Positions 34,766 to 44,732 are shown, counted from the stretch's first letter. The stretch: DNA of 64,000 nt from Albidovulum sediminicola (GCF_025751575.1 NZ_JAOWLA010000003.1:1-64000); one strand, 5' to 3'. Numbers and translations: made by a program. The notes: generated by a model not told the origin, from the letters alone.

Positions 34766-35185
34766 ATGCATCCCACGGAAAAGATCGTTCGCCAGTTCCA
34801 CGAATCCTGGGACCTGCGCGACCCGGAGCGCGGCGCGGCCGTGATCGCGGCGGACTGCCAGTTCGAAGACGTTGCGCGCAACGAACGCCAGGTCGGTCCG
34901 GAGGGCTACCGGATGGATTACGAACGCTGGCGCAAGGCGTTTCCGGACGGCGAGGTGAAGGTCACCAACGTGATCGTGGACGGCAATCGGGCCGTCGTGG
35001 AATTCGTCAACCGTGGCACCCATACCGGCCCGCTGGAGTCTTCGCTCGGCACTTTCGCGCCAAGCGGCAGGCGGCAGGAAACCCGCTATTGCAGCGTCAT
35101 GCGGGTCAAGGATGGCAAGGTGGTCGAGGGGCGCGATTACTACGATGCGGCGACGATCGCGCGGCAGCTTGGGCTGGTGGACTGA
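34766..35185 (+). CDS. SnoaL-like / NTF2-fold protein
   Basis: This 139-residue protein has the NTF2-like cone pattern of the SnoaL polyketide cyclase-like family: VRQFHESWDLRDPERGAAVI, CQFEDVARNERQVG, WRKAFPDGEVKVTNVIVDG and VVEGRDYYDAATIARQLGL. Such proteins are small-molecule-binding or ester-cyclising enzymes, or have no activity. GGAGGG precedes the ATG at 34766. It follows the UbiH-like gene by 68 bases and may be co-transcribed. Function unknown. Confidence 0.85.
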   Translation: MHPTEKIVRQFHESWDLRDPERGAAVIAADCQFEDVARNERQVGPEGYRMDYERWRKAFPDGEVKVTNVIVDGNRAVVEFVNRGTHTGPLESSLGTFAPSGRRQETRYCSVMRVKDGKVVEGRDYYDAATIARQLGLVD

Positions 35186-35229
35186 AACGTGCCAGCCGTG
35201 CCCCTAGTGGCCGCGTGGCGCGGGGCCGC

Positions 35230-35412
35230 CTAGTCCAGCTTGCGGGCCTCGTCCACCAGCATGATCGGGATGCCGCCACGGATGGGAAAGGCCAGCCGCG
35301 CGGGTTTGGAGATCAGTTCCTGCGCCTCGGCGTCATAGCTTAGCCGGGCCTGCGTCAGCGGACAGACCAGCGCCTCCAGCATCCGGCGGTCGAGCTTGAT
35401 TTCCTCGCTCAT
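35230..35412 (-). CDS. Trm112-family protein (zinc cysteines missing)
   Basis: This 60-residue protein is of the Trm112/YcaR family: [20 protein letters not shown] and then [20 protein letters not shown]. The family normally has a zinc knuckle opened by CPxC; here only one Cys (CPLT) remains, so it probably does not bind zinc. Eukaryotic Trm112 activates methyltransferases, while the bacterial role is unclear. The start overlaps the stop of the LON-domain gene as ATGA, showing translational coupling. It is the last gene of the thioredoxin-LON-Trm112 operon. Confidence 0.9.
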   Translation of the reverse strand: MSEEIKLDRRMLEALVCPLTQARLSYDAEAQELISKPARLAFPIRGGIPIMLVDEARKLD

Positions 35413-36047
35413 TGCATCCGCTCCTCTCCGCCGCCCAAAAGCGCGTACTCCATCAGCGTCACCAGCGTTTCGCGCCGGGTCTGAAGCGTCGGCGCCTCCA
35501 GAAGCGCCTGCTTGTCCTCCGGCTCGAGGGGGCAAAGGATGGAGAGCGCGTTGATCAGCATCTCGTCCTCGGCCTCCTTGAGGCTGCTCCAGTCGGTCGA
35601 AAGCCCCTCGGCCGCGAAATAGCGGGACAGCAGCGCCAGGAAAGCCTCGCGGTCGAAGCCACGATCCTCTTCGGCGGGGCCAAGATCGCGCTCGAAGGGG
35701 GCCCAGTCGACCTCGGCCCGGCGATAGGGGGTGAAGCCGCCAAGCTCGTTCACGAGGCGGAAGCGCGCGACGCCGGTCAGCGTGATCAGGTAGCGCCCGT
35801 CCTCGGTTTCCTGGAACGCGGTCAGCCGGCCCGCGCAGCCGATGGCCGAAAGCGCCTCGCCCCCGTCGGGCGTGGGGCGGGGCTGTATCATCCCGATCAG
35901 ACGTTCGCGGGTCTTGAGCGTGTCGTCGAGCATCGCGAGGTATCGCGGCTCGAAGATATGCAGCGGCAGCCGGGCGCGGGGCAAAAGCAACGCCCCCGGC
36001 AGGGGGAAGATCGGGATCGTCGTGGGCAGGTCCGCAAGCGCTGGCAT
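35409..36047 (-). CDS. LON peptidase substrate-binding domain protein
   Basis: This 212-residue protein consists only of the Lon N-terminal substrate-binding (LAN) domain: [33 protein letters not shown] and a [15 protein letters not shown] core, then a helical tail. There is no AAA+ ATPase or Ser-Lys protease part. Stand-alone LON-domain proteins are common in alphaproteobacteria, and their role is not established. It is 26 bases downstream of the thioredoxin/TPR gene and overlaps the Trm112 start by four bases. Together with the chaperone-like thioredoxin it suggests a proteostasis operon. Confidence 0.92.
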   Translation of the reverse strand: MPALADLPTTIPIFPLPGALLLPRARLPLHIFEPRYLAMLDDTLKTRERLIGMIQPRPTPDGGEALSAIGCAGRLTAFQETEDGRYLITLTGVARFRLVNELGGFTPYRRAEVDWAPFERDLGPAEEDRGFDREAFLALLSRYFAAEGLSTDWSSLKEAEDEMLINALSILCPLEPEDKQALLEAPTLQTRRETLVTLMEYALLGGGEERMQ

Positions 36048-36073
36048 GGGTCGCCTCTTCCCCCTCCGGTGCT

Positions 36074-36979
36074 TCAGGCGAAAATCAGCGAGGACAATTT
36101 GCGCCGACCCTTCTGCACGATCGGGTCATTGGGCTTGAGTGCATCGAAGATCGTGAACAGCTGGGTCTTGGCGGCGCCGCCATTCCAGTCGCGGTCGCGG
36201 CGGAACAGTTCCAGAAGTTCCTCGACCGCGCCTTCGATCTTGCCCGAGGCGTGCAGCGCCAGCGCCAGGTCGAAACGGGCCTGGTGATTTTCCGGATGGG
36301 CCAGGACCTCGTTCAGAAGATCGGTCACCGGCCCGGCACTGGCGGCCTGGCGGGCCAGCTCAAGCTGCGCGCGCGCGGCCTCGACCTCGGCCGATTTCGC
36401 GATGGCCGCCGGGGCAGCAGCCAGAAGCGCCTCGGCCCGGTCCTGTTCGCCAAGTGCGAGATGGGCCCGCACCAACCCGCCGTAGGCCGCCGCGTTCTCC
36501 GGCTCCTCGCCAAGGATTGCGGCAAAGGTTTCCGCCGCGCCCGCGACATCGCCCTCGGCCAGCATCGCCTCGGCCGCCTCGATCGCCTCGCCCAGGCCGC
36601 CGTCACCGGCCAGCGCGGCCAGCTTGTCGACGAAGGCCTTGATCTCCGATCCCTGGACCGCGCCCTGGAATCCGTCCACCGGGCGGCCCTGCCAGAAGGC
36701 GTAGACGGTCGGGATCGACTGGATGCGCATCTGCCCGGCGATCATCTGGTTTTCGTCGACGTTGACCTTGACCATGCGGACCTTGCCGCGCGCGGCGGTC
36801 ACAGCCGCCTCGAGCGCGGGGCCGAGCGTCTTGCAGGGGCCGCACCAGGGCGCCCAGAAATCGACGATCACGGGCACATCCTTGCTGCCCTCGATCACGT
36901 CCTGCATGAAGGTCGCTTCGGTCGTGTCGCGGATCAGGTCCGCCGTGTTCTCCGCCGGTTTCTGGCCGAATTCGAGCAT
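36074..36979 (-). CDS. Thioredoxin-TPR co-chaperone (CnoX/YbbN-like)
   Basis: This 301-residue protein joins an N-terminal thioredoxin domain (about residues 25-130, with the intact WCGPC redox motif in [16 protein letters not shown]) to a C-terminal set of TPR-like helices (about 140-300). This is the architecture of E. coli CnoX (YbbN), which passes clients to GroEL and protects them from oxidation. E. coli YbbN lacks the second Cys, whereas here both are present, so oxidoreductase activity is likely. The ATG at 36979 opens [15 protein letters not shown]. It heads the operon with the LON-domain and Trm112 genes. Confidence 0.9.
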   Translation of the reverse strand: MLEFGQKPAENTADLIRDTTEATFMQDVIEGSKDVPVIVDFWAPWCGPCKTLGPALEAAVTAARGKVRMVKVNVDENQMIAGQMRIQSIPTVYAFWQGRPVDGFQGAVQGSEIKAFVDKLAALAGDGGLGEAIEAAEAMLAEGDVAGAAETFAAILGEEPENAAAYGGLVRAHLALGEQDRAEALLAAAPAAIAKSAEVEAARAQLELARQAASAGPVTDLLNEVLAHPENHQARFDLALALHASGKIEGAVEELLELFRRDRDWNGGAAKTQLFTIFDALKPNDPIVQKGRRKLSSLIFA

Positions 36980-37049
36980 GGGTTCCCCCCCGTGATTTCC
37001 GTGCTGCCCTTTATATGAGGCCACGGGGCGAAAAGGCCAAGGGGGTGCG

Positions 37050-38303
37050 TCAGCGCAGCCGTCGAAGGATGTCGAGGCTGGCATAGCCGTCCGGGATCAT
37101 CCCGATCGCGCGCTGGTAGGCGCGGACGGCTGCGATGGTCCGGGGGCCGATCTTGCCATCCACGCCGCCGGTGTCGAAACCGGCCTTGCTCAACCGCTCC
37201 TGCAGTTCCACCCGCTCGTCGAAGACCAGCGCCCTGTCCTCGCGCGGCCAGCTGGCCTGAATCGGGGTGCCCCCCTTCAGCCGGTCGGACAGATGCCCGA
37301 CCGCGATCACATAGGCGTCCGCGGCATTGTAGCGCTCGATCGCGTGGAAGTTCGAAAAGATCATGAAGGCTGCGCCGCGCGCGCCAGCGGGCATCAGGAT
37401 GGAGGCGGACCCATGGTTCGCGACCCGGTTGCCATGCACGTCGCGCACGCCGAGCTTGGCCCAGTCGGCGGCCGATTTGGTGATCCGCTCCCCCGTCAGG
37501 CCGAAGTCGAAATCGGCGGGCAGGCGCACCTCCACCCCCCATGGCTGGCCCGTCTTCCAGCCCGAGCGCGCGAGGTAGGCGGCGGTCGATGCCAGCGCGT
37601 CGGTGGGGTCATCCGACCAGATGTCGCGCTTGCCGTCGCCGGTGAAGTCGACCGCGAAGGACAGGTAGGAGGTCGGGATGAACTGCGTGTGGCCCATGGC
37701 CCCGGCCCAGCTGCCGGTCATGGCGCGCGGCGCGACATCGCCCGACTGCACGATCTTCAGCGCTGCGATCAGCTGGCTTTCGAAGAAGGACCCGCGCCGT
37801 CCGTCATAGGCCAGCGTCGCCAGCGCCTCGATCAGCGGCACGTCGCCCCGGTTGTCCCCGTAGGAGCTTTCAAGCCCCCAGATCGCGACCACGACCTCCT
37901 TTTCGACGCCATAGGTTTTCTCGATACGGTCGAGAAGCTTCCGGTGCCGCTTGAGCGCGCGCTGCCCGTTTTCGACGCGCAGGTCGGAGACGGCCCGGTC
38001 AAGATAGTCCCAGATGGCCTTCGTGAACTCCGACTGGTTGCGGTCCTTCTGGATGACGGAGGTGTTGTAGGAGATGCCGTTGAAGGCGCGGTCGAAGGTC
38101 GTCTCGTTAATGCCGCGGGCGATGGCGCGGGCGCGAAAGCCCGCGATCCAGCGATCGAAGCCCAGATTGGCCGAGGTGGTGATGATCTGTTCCGGTCCGC
38201 CCACGCTGCCCCCTTTCGCCTCGCCCGACACCGTTCCCGCCGAACCGGACCCGGCCCCGAGGACGCAGAGGGAAGCCGCCAGACCCAAAGCCGTATATCG
38301 CAT
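37050..38303 (-). CDS. Lytic murein transglycosylase, MltB-like with peptidoglycan-binding domain
   Basis: This 417-residue periplasmic enzyme begins with a signal peptide (MRYTALGLAASLCVLGAGSG, no lipobox Cys, so probably soluble). The SLT_2 domain follows, with the catalytic Glu in AIWGLESSYGDNRGDVPL near residue 144, then GAMGHTQFIPTSYL and FSNFHAIERYNAADAYVIAV. A C-terminal PG_binding_1 domain ends with GGVDGKIGPRTIAAVRAYQR. It cleaves glycan strands to 1,6-anhydro-muropeptides. It lies downstream of rnr on the same strand after about 106 bases. Confidence 0.94.
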   Translation of the reverse strand: MRYTALGLAASLCVLGAGSGSAGTVSGEAKGGSVGGPEQIITTSANLGFDRWIAGFRARAIARGINETTFDRAFNGISYNTSVIQKDRNQSEFTKAIWDYLDRAVSDLRVENGQRALKRHRKLLDRIEKTYGVEKEVVVAIWGLESSYGDNRGDVPLIEALATLAYDGRRGSFFESQLIAALKIVQSGDVAPRAMTGSWAGAMGHTQFIPTSYLSFAVDFTGDGKRDIWSDDPTDALASTAAYLARSGWKTGQPWGVEVRLPADFDFGLTGERITKSAADWAKLGVRDVHGNRVANHGSASILMPAGARGAAFMIFSNFHAIERYNAADAYVIAVGHLSDRLKGGTPIQASWPREDRALVFDERVELQERLSKAGFDTGGVDGKIGPRTIAAVRAYQRAIGMIPDGYASLDILRRLR

Positions 38304-38409
38304 GGAACCGCTCGCTCTTTGTTTTGCGTGAATCGTAGCGGCAATCGGGTCTTCGGAAAAGGCCCGGGTTCGCGGACGGGCGGAGCCTTGCCGGGGGCAG
38401 CGGCGGCGA

Positions 38410-40662
38410 TCAGCGGCGACGGTCGGTCTTGCGCTTGAACTTCGCGTTCTTCGCGCGGGCGGCGCCCACGCGGCGGATGACACGCTTGCCGCGCTTGGCC
38501 TGGGCGCCGCCGGGGCGGCCCTGGCCCTCGATCTCCAGCAGTTCCAGCATCAGCCCGCCGGTGACGGGCACCGCCTCTGCCAGACGCACGGTGACGCGCT
38601 GGCCGATGCCGATGACAAGGCCGGTGTCGGCGCCGGTCAGGGTCTGGGCATTGGCGTCGAAATGGAAGAACTCCCGCCCGATGGTGCGGATCGGAATGAG
38701 GCCGTCGGCCCCGGTCTCATCCAGCCGCACGAAGCAGCCAAAGCGCGTGACGCCGCTGATCCGGCCGGCGAATTCGTTGCCCACGCGATCGGACAGATAG
38801 GCCGCGAGGTAACGGTCGGTCGTATCGCGCTCCGCCGCCATCGAGCGGCGCTCGGTTTCCGAGATATGGGTGGCGGCTTCCTCCAGATCCTCGATGTCGC
38901 GGGGCGACAGCCCGTCCTTGCCCCAGCCATGGCCGAGGATCAGCGCGCGGTGCACGATCAGATCGGAATAGCGCCGGATGGGCGAGGTGAAATGCGCGTA
39001 GGACTTCAGCGCCAGCCCGAAGTGGCCGAAGTTCTCCGGGTGATAATAGGCCTGCGTCATCGAGCGCAGAGTGGAGATGTTCAAAAGCTCGTCGAACTCC
39101 GTCCCCTCGGCCTGCGCCAGAAGGCGGTTCAGGTGCGAGGTCTGGAGGACCTGCCCCTTGGCCAGCGTGAAGCCCGAGGCCTCCGCCACCTCGCGCAGCG
39201 CGTCCAGCTTCTCGGGACTGGGCTCCTCGTGGACGCGGAAGAGAAGCGGACGGCGGAGCCGGATCAGCTCCTCGGCCGCGGCGACGTTGGCGAGGATCAT
39301 GAATTCCTCGATCAGCCGGTGCGCGTCGAGCCGGTCGCGGAAGGCCACCGATTTCACATGTCCGTCCTCGCCGATGTCGATCCGCCGCTCGGGCAGGTCG
39401 AGGTCCAGCGGCTGGCGCATGGCGCGCGCGGTCTTCGTCGCCTCATAGGCGGCGTAAAGGGGCGCGATGACCGACTCCATCAACGCGGCACAGCGCTCGT
39501 TCGGGCGGCCGTCCTGCGCCTCCTGCACCTCGGCGTAGTTCAGGCTTGCCTTCGACTGGATCATCGCGCGGGTGAAGCGGTGGCTGACCTTGCGGCCCTT
39601 GGCATCAAGCTTCATCCAGACGGCGAGGACCGGGCGCGCGATGCCTTCGTGCAGCGAGCAGAGATCGCCCGAGAGCCGTTCGGGCAGCATCGGCACCACG
39701 CGGTCGGGGAAATAGGTGGAATTGCCCCGCCGCCGCGCCTCCCGGTCGAGCGCGGACTGGGGCGTGACGTAATGGGCCACGTCGGCGATGGCGACCCAGA
39801 CGATATGGCCGCCCTCGTTCTTCGGGTCCTCGTCGGCATGGGCATAGCAGGCGTCGTCATGGTCGCGCGCGTCGGCCGGGTCGATGGTGACGAAGGGCAG
39901 GTGGCGCAGATCCTCGCGTTCACCCAGCGGCGCGGGTTTGGCGTGATCCGCCTCGGCGATGGCGGCGTCGGGGAAATCGTCGGGAATGCCGTGCTGGTGG
40001 ATCGCGATCAGCGACACGGCGCGCGGGGCCGTCGGGTCGCCCAGCCGCTCGACGATCCGCGCGCGCGGCAGGCCCATGCGGACCTTGGGGCCGGACTGTT
40101 CCGCCTCGACCAGTTCGCCGTCCTTGGCATCCAGCGTCGCGCCGGGGGCCACCATCCACTCCAGGTCCGCGCCCTTGTCGATGGGCACGATGCGCCCACC
40201 CTCCGCCCCCTTGCGGAAGATGCCGAGGATGCGGTGCGGGTTGGTGCCGAGCTTGCGGATCAGGCGACCCTCATAGCCGTGATCCTCACCCGTGACCTCG
40301 GTGATCTTGGCGAGCACCCGGTCGCCCTCGCCCACGGCGGTGTCACCCTTCTTGGGGATGAACAGGACACGCGGCGCGGGGCCTTCGCCCTGCCATTCGA
40401 CGGGCCGCGCAAAGATGTCGCCGTCGCTGTCGGGGGCGAGGATCGTCAGCATCGCGACGGGGGGCAGCTTCGCCGGGTCGCGGAAAGTGCGACGGCGGCG
40501 TTCGATGGCGCCTTCCTCCTCCAGCTCCTTGAGGACCCGTTTGAGGTCGATCCGCGCCGCCCCCTTGATGCCGAAGGCCTTGGCGATGTCACGCTTGGCC
40601 GCCGCACCGGGGTGCTCGGCGATCCACGCGAGGATTTCGGCTTTTGAGGGGATACGGGTCAT
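38410..40662 (-). CDS. rnr: Ribonuclease R
   Basis: This 750-residue processive 3'-5' hydrolytic exoribonuclease degrades structured RNA. It has an N-terminal helix-turn-helix (residues 1-60), cold-shock domains with DGDIFARPVEW, and the RNB catalytic domain with FVTIDPADARDHDDACYAH near residue 264 holding the catalytic Asp cluster. YAHFTSPIRRYSDLIVHRAL follows, then an S1 domain with FAGRISGVTRFGCFVRLDE. The tail is basic and ends RRVGAARAKNAKFKRKTDRRR-like, as expected for RNA binding. Start ATG at 40662 opens MTRIPSKAEILAW. Confidence 0.97.
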   Translation of the reverse strand: MTRIPSKAEILAWIAEHPGAAAKRDIAKAFGIKGAARIDLKRVLKELEEEGAIERRRRTFRDPAKLPPVAMLTILAPDSDGDIFARPVEWQGEGPAPRVLFIPKKGDTAVGEGDRVLAKITEVTGEDHGYEGRLIRKLGTNPHRILGIFRKGAEGGRIVPIDKGADLEWMVAPGATLDAKDGELVEAEQSGPKVRMGLPRARIVERLGDPTAPRAVSLIAIHQHGIPDDFPDAAIAEADHAKPAPLGEREDLRHLPFVTIDPADARDHDDACYAHADEDPKNEGGHIVWVAIADVAHYVTPQSALDREARRRGNSTYFPDRVVPMLPERLSGDLCSLHEGIARPVLAVWMKLDAKGRKVSHRFTRAMIQSKASLNYAEVQEAQDGRPNERCAALMESVIAPLYAAYEATKTARAMRQPLDLDLPERRIDIGEDGHVKSVAFRDRLDAHRLIEEFMILANVAAAEELIRLRRPLLFRVHEEPSPEKLDALREVAEASGFTLAKGQVLQTSHLNRLLAQAEGTEFDELLNISTLRSMTQAYYHPENFGHFGLALKSYAHFTSPIRRYSDLIVHRALILGHGWGKDGLSPRDIEDLEEAATHISETERRSMAAERDTTDRYLAAYLSDRVGNEFAGRISGVTRFGCFVRLDETGADGLIPIRTIGREFFHFDANAQTLTGADTGLVIGIGQRVTVRLAEAVPVTGGLMLELLEIEGQGRPGGAQAKRGKRVIRRVGAARAKNAKFKRKTDRRR

Positions 40663-40765
40663 GTCCGGGGCCTACCACGGCGCGTTGGTCGCGTCATGCG
40701 GAAAGCGACGGTGCGGCCCGTCGCGCCAGTGATCGCGACAAGGCCCGGAAATGACCGCTGTGGGC

Positions 40766-41926
40766 TTAGGCGAAGTAGTCGCGCAGGACACGGGTGTAGA
40801 TCGCCTTGAGCTGGCGGATCTGCTCGACGCTCACGCGCTCATCGACCTCGTGCATCGTGCGGCCCACGAGGCCGAATTCGACCACGGGGCAGTGATCCTT
40901 CACGAAGCGCGCGTCCGAGGTCCCGCCAGAGGTGGACAGGACCGGCTCTGCCCCGGTCTCGGCGGTCACCGCGCCCGCGACCAGCCGGACGAAGTCGCCC
41001 GGCGGCGTCAGGAAGCTTTCGCCCGAGACCTCCACCTCCATCCCGAAGGTGACGCCGGTGTCGGCGGTCACCCGCTCCGCCTCGGCCTTCAACCGTGCGG
41101 TGATGCTGTCCGAGCTGTGGGCGTCGTTGAAACGGATGTTGACCCGCCCCATGGCCCGCGCCGGGATCACGTTTGTCGCCGTGTTCCCGGTGTCGATGGT
41201 GGTGATCGCCAGCGTGGAGGCATCGAAATGCTCGGTCCCCTGGTCCAGCGGCTCGGACGCCAGGCGGTCGAGCAGCCTGACCATGGCGTGAAGCGGGTTC
41301 TTCGCCCGGTGCGGATAGGCCGAGTGGCCCTGCACGCCTTGGGCGTGGAAGGTCACCGTCATCGAGCCGCGCCGGCCGATCTTCATCATCTCGGCCATGC
41401 GGTCGGGGCAGGTGGGTTCGCCGACAAGGCAGACCGACATCGCCTCCCCCTCGCGCGCCATCCAGTCCAGAAGCGCGACGGTCCCGTCCTTCGCGGGGCC
41501 TTCCTCATCCCCGGTGATGGTCAGCACGACGGCGCCGTCGGGCGGGGTGTCGCGCACGAAATCCACGGCGGCGGCGGCAAAGGCGGCGACGCCCGACTTC
41601 ATGTCCGTCGCGCCGCGGCCCCAAAGGTATCCGCCGTCGATCTCGCCGCCGAACGGATCGCGCGTCCAGGCCGCGGCATCGCCCACCGGCACCACATCGG
41701 TATGGCCGTTGAAGCCGAAGGTCCGGTTCGCCCCCTTGCGCCCCCAGCGGGCATATAGGTTGGGCGTGCCGTTGCGATCGACGCGCACGCAGTCGAACCC
41801 CGCCCCGCCCAGCAGGTCCGCCAGAAGCGTCAGCGCCCCGCCTTCCTCCGGTGTGACCGAGGGGCAGCGGACCAGCCGGGCGGTCAGGTCCACGGGATCG
41901 ACGGGGGCGTGGGCGGTATCGGTCAA
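40766..41926 (-). CDS. dapE: Succinyl-diaminopimelate desuccinylase
   Basis: This 386-residue M20 metallohydrolase makes LL-diaminopimelate for lysine and peptidoglycan. Zinc ligands lie in [14 protein letters not shown] (His near 75), [15 protein letters not shown] (Asp near 107) and [13 protein letters not shown] (Glu near 140). A dimerisation domain follows, and the C-terminal [20 protein letters not shown] is the DapE signature. The start is a TTG at 41926 directed by AAGGAG eight bases upstream; no ATG is available nearby. Next to rnr, it stands as its own unit and is divergent from the Hint gene. Confidence 0.95.
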   Translation of the reverse strand: MTDTAHAPVDPVDLTARLVRCPSVTPEEGGALTLLADLLGGAGFDCVRVDRNGTPNLYARWGRKGANRTFGFNGHTDVVPVGDAAAWTRDPFGGEIDGGYLWGRGATDMKSGVAAFAAAAVDFVRDTPPDGAVVLTITGDEEGPAKDGTVALLDWMAREGEAMSVCLVGEPTCPDRMAEMMKIGRRGSMTVTFHAQGVQGHSAYPHRAKNPLHAMVRLLDRLASEPLDQGTEHFDASTLAITTIDTGNTATNVIPARAMGRVNIRFNDAHSSDSITARLKAEAERVTADTGVTFGMEVEVSGESFLTPPGDFVRLVAGAVTAETGAEPVLSTSGGTSDARFVKDHCPVVEFGLVGRTMHEVDERVSVEQIRQLKAIYTRVLRDYFA

Positions 41927-42159
41927 GACTGGGCTCCTTGTTGTCGGGCTCAGGGTTAGCGCCTTCGCGCGGCCGGGGCAATCGCCCCGCGCTGTTGCCG
42001 GCCTGCACCATCGCCCGGCCGCGCCCCGGCGGCGGATTCCCAAGACGGCCGTGGCACGGCATAGTTTTCCCCAAGGCAGGCAAAGGTCCCCGAACGGGAC
42101 AATTCGCGGCAGGCCGCCCATGGGGCGGGCGCCCGCGAAACCAGGTGGGCAGAGGTTTC

Positions 42160-43230
42160 ATGAGCTGGCTGGTCGTCGCAGATCACACAGGCCGCCCCAG
42201 GGTCGCCAAAGTCGCGCCCGATTCGGCCCGATCGCTTGCCGGTAGCATGGTTTGGGAGATCGATTTCTCCGCCCTCGGCCCCTTGCCGCAACTGATCTAT
42301 CAGGCGCGCACGGCGACGGCCTCGCTCACGCTGAGCCTGATCCGGGGCGATCGCGCCCATGTCGCGCTGCGCGCGGGCGACCGCTTTTGCCAGATCGCGA
42401 CCGGCTACGACCGGCCGGCGGCGCGTGGCAGCCTGCGCCTGACGCTGCGCTGGGACAGCCTTCCGGGCGAGGCCACGCTGAGCGCGGAGAACCTCGCCCA
42501 AGGGACGCTTCGGCAGCAGCACGCCGACGCCGCCCTCGCGCTCAGCGCGCCGGAGCTTCTGGGGCTCACGGGTCGGTGGCAGAACCGGCATCGCGCGCTG
42601 CTTTGGCATGCGGCGGCCGATCACCTGCATCCCGTCGGGCCTGGCATCTGCATGGCGGGCGACACCCCGATCCCGACGCCGCGTGGTGTGGTTCGGCTTT
42701 CCGACCTGCATCCGGGTGATCGCGTCGTCACCCGCGATGGTGCGCTTGCCGCCGTGCTTTGGTGCGGCGCGGTCGAGGTCCCCGCGCTCGGCTCCTACGC
42801 GCCGGTGCGCCTGAAAGCGCCCCCCTTCGGAAGCGGTGGCGACCTGGTAGTCCAGCCGGGGCACCGGGTCGTGCTTTCGGGGGCCGAGATCGAGTACCTT
42901 TTCGGGGAGCCCGAGGTGCTGGTGGAGGCCGGGTCGCTGATCGATGGCGAAACGGTTGTGCCAGAACCCACCGGGCCGCTTTACCGATACCATGGGCTGT
43001 TGCTGGACGATCACCACATCATTGCGCCGGGCGGCTGTGCGATGGAAAGCCTGTGCATTGGCGCGCTGGCGCGCGACCCGGGCCTCGCGCTCAGCACCCC
43101 GCTTGCGGGTCTTGCGCGTGCCGGCACTCTGCCCGTGCAACGCCGCACAGCCCTGCGCGATGCGCAGCGCTACGAGGTCGACGCGCTGGCGGCCTCGCGC
43201 CGGCGCCGGGGGGCGCTCTTCGCGGCCTAG
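42160..43230 (+). CDS. Hint-domain (hedgehog/intein-like) protein
   Basis: This 356-residue protein has an N-terminal domain of unknown type (about residues 1-160, beta-rich) and a Hint domain. The Hint domain starts at GICMAGDTPIPTPRGVVRLS near residue 165 with the conserved autocatalytic Cys, followed by LHPGDRVVTRDG. VVQPGHRVVLSG and LDDHHIIAPGG follow near the end. Such Hint proteins are numerous in Rhodobacteraceae, often fused to RTX or adhesin modules, and may self-cleave. No signal peptide is seen. AGAGG precedes the ATG. Whether it undergoes autoprocessing is inference. Confidence 0.85.
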   Translation: MSWLVVADHTGRPRVAKVAPDSARSLAGSMVWEIDFSALGPLPQLIYQARTATASLTLSLIRGDRAHVALRAGDRFCQIATGYDRPAARGSLRLTLRWDSLPGEATLSAENLAQGTLRQQHADAALALSAPELLGLTGRWQNRHRALLWHAAADHLHPVGPGICMAGDTPIPTPRGVVRLSDLHPGDRVVTRDGALAAVLWCGAVEVPALGSYAPVRLKAPPFGSGGDLVVQPGHRVVLSGAEIEYLFGEPEVLVEAGSLIDGETVVPEPTGPLYRYHGLLLDDHHIIAPGGCAMESLCIGALARDPGLALSTPLAGLARAGTLPVQRRTALRDAQRYEVDALAASRRRRGALFAA

Positions 43231-43251
43231 GCACCCGGTGGCGTGTCCCGG

Positions 43252-43812
43252 TCAGGACAGGGCCGCGTGGCGGTGACAGGTCACGACGTGGTCATTGACC
43301 ATGCCGACCGCCTGCATGAACGCGTAGACGATGGTCGGCCCCGCAAAGCGGAAACCCGCTTTCTTGAGATCCTTCGAGATCCGTTCGGACAGCGGGGTGA
43401 AGCCCGGCACATCCGCCATGGATCGGAGGTTCGTCTGCAACGGCGCGCCATCGACGTAGCGCCAGAGCCACTGATCGAAACCGTCCCCTTCGGCGATTCG
43501 CAGATAGGCCCGGGCGTTGCCGATCGTCGCCTCGATCTTGGCGCGCGAGCGGACGATGCCGGGATCGCCGAGCAGGCGTATCACTTCGTCCTCGCCCCAG
43601 CGGGCGATCACCTCGGGGTCGAAACCCTGGAAGGCCGCGCGGAAGCCCTCGCGCTTTTTCAGGATCGTGATCCAGGCGAGCCCCGCCTGAAACCCGTCCA
43701 GGATCAGCTTTTCCCACAGCGCGCGCGCGTCGCGTTCGGGCACGCCCCATTCGGTGTCGTGATACTGGACATAGAGCGGGTCCGTGCCGCACCAGGCGCA
43801 TCTTTCGGTCAT
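43252..43812 (-). CDS. tag: DNA-3-methyladenine glycosylase I
   Basis: This 186-residue base-excision enzyme removes 3-methyladenine from DNA. It has the Tag signature at the start (RCAWCGTDPLYVQYHDTEWG) and FEKLILDGFQ-like WEKLILDGFQAGLAW. The zinc set is completed by the C-terminal VNDHVVTCHRHA. The Glu in EGFRAAFQGFDP and the YAFMQAVGMVNDH region match family conservation. GGAG is five bases before the ATG at 43812; a TTG at 43824 is a less likely start. It converges on the Hint gene with a 21-base gap. Confidence 0.95.
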   Translation of the reverse strand: MTERCAWCGTDPLYVQYHDTEWGVPERDARALWEKLILDGFQAGLAWITILKKREGFRAAFQGFDPEVIARWGEDEVIRLLGDPGIVRSRAKIEATIGNARAYLRIAEGDGFDQWLWRYVDGAPLQTNLRSMADVPGFTPLSERISKDLKKAGFRFAGPTIVYAFMQAVGMVNDHVVTCHRHAALS

Positions 43813-43892
43813 GTCGCGCTCCAAGCTTTCGGGACGCTTTTACCGCTTCTTAGGCGCTGGTGTCGATGCTGGAGCCGAATTGGAGGACCGGC

Positions 43893-44732
43893 ATGACCAA
43901 AGCCCGCGAGAATCGCCCGTGCATCGACCCGTCCGAGGAAAGCCCGCTGGCCGCCGCCCTGGCCGCGCGCGACCGCAATGTCATCCAGATGGTCGAGGCC
44001 GCCGTGCAGCGTAAGGCGGTGATGTTGGCCTTCCAGCCGGTGGTGCCCGCCTCGGCCCCGGCAAGCCCCGCCTTCCACGAGGCCCTGATCCGCGTCCTCG
44101 ACGACGCTGGCCGCATCATCCCGGCCTGCGACTTCATCGACGCGATCGAGACCACGGAGCTGGGCCGCGATATCGATTGCCTGGCGCTGGAGATGGGCCT
44201 GGCGGAGCTTCGCACGACGCCCGGCCTCCGGCTGTCGGTCAACATGTCGGCCCGCTCGATCGGCTACCCGCGCTGGCGGGAGACCCTGCGGCGCGGGCTG
44301 GCGGCGGACCCCACCTTGGGCGAACGGCTGATCCTGGAAATCACCGAAGCCTCCGCGCTGGTCGTACCGGACCTTGTCACGGTCTTCATGCGCGAATTGC
44401 AGGACCAGGGGCTGGCCTTCGCGCTGGACGATTTCGGCGCCGGGTTCACCTCTTTCCGCTACCTCAGGAACTTCTATTTCGACATCCTCAAGATCGACGG
44501 GCAGTTCATCCGGGGGATCGCGGACAATCGCGACAACCAGTGCCTGACCAAGGCCTTGCTGTCGATCGCGCATCACTTCGACATGTTCGCGGTGGCGGAA
44601 ATGGTCGAGAATGGGCGCGATGCGGCCTACCTGGCGGAGATCGGCGTGGACTGCCTTCAGGGCTATCACTTTGGCGCGCCCGTCGTCCGCCCGCCCTGGC
44701 GCGCCAGGGCGGAGGCGCAGGGCCGCGCGTGA
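43893..44732 (+). CDS. EAL-domain cyclic-di-GMP phosphodiesterase
   Basis: This 279-residue protein is a single EAL domain (residues about 30-270) with no visible sensor, GGDEF or membrane part. Metal and catalytic residues are intact: FHEALIRV (EAL), LRLSVNMSAR, ILEITEAS, FALDDFGAGFTSF (DDFG), DILKIDGQFI, AVAEMVENGRDA and QGYHFGAP. It should linearise c-di-GMP and so reduce biofilm or raise motility. GGAGG is seven bases before the ATG. It lies upstream of phaA in the same direction, but 127 bases apart. Confidence 0.92.
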   Translation: MTKARENRPCIDPSEESPLAAALAARDRNVIQMVEAAVQRKAVMLAFQPVVPASAPASPAFHEALIRVLDDAGRIIPACDFIDAIETTELGRDIDCLALEMGLAELRTTPGLRLSVNMSARSIGYPRWRETLRRGLAADPTLGERLILEITEASALVVPDLVTVFMRELQDQGLAFALDDFGAGFTSFRYLRNFYFDILKIDGQFIRGIADNRDNQCLTKALLSIAHHFDMFAVAEMVENGRDAAYLAEIGVDCLQGYHFGAPVVRPPWRARAEAQGRA

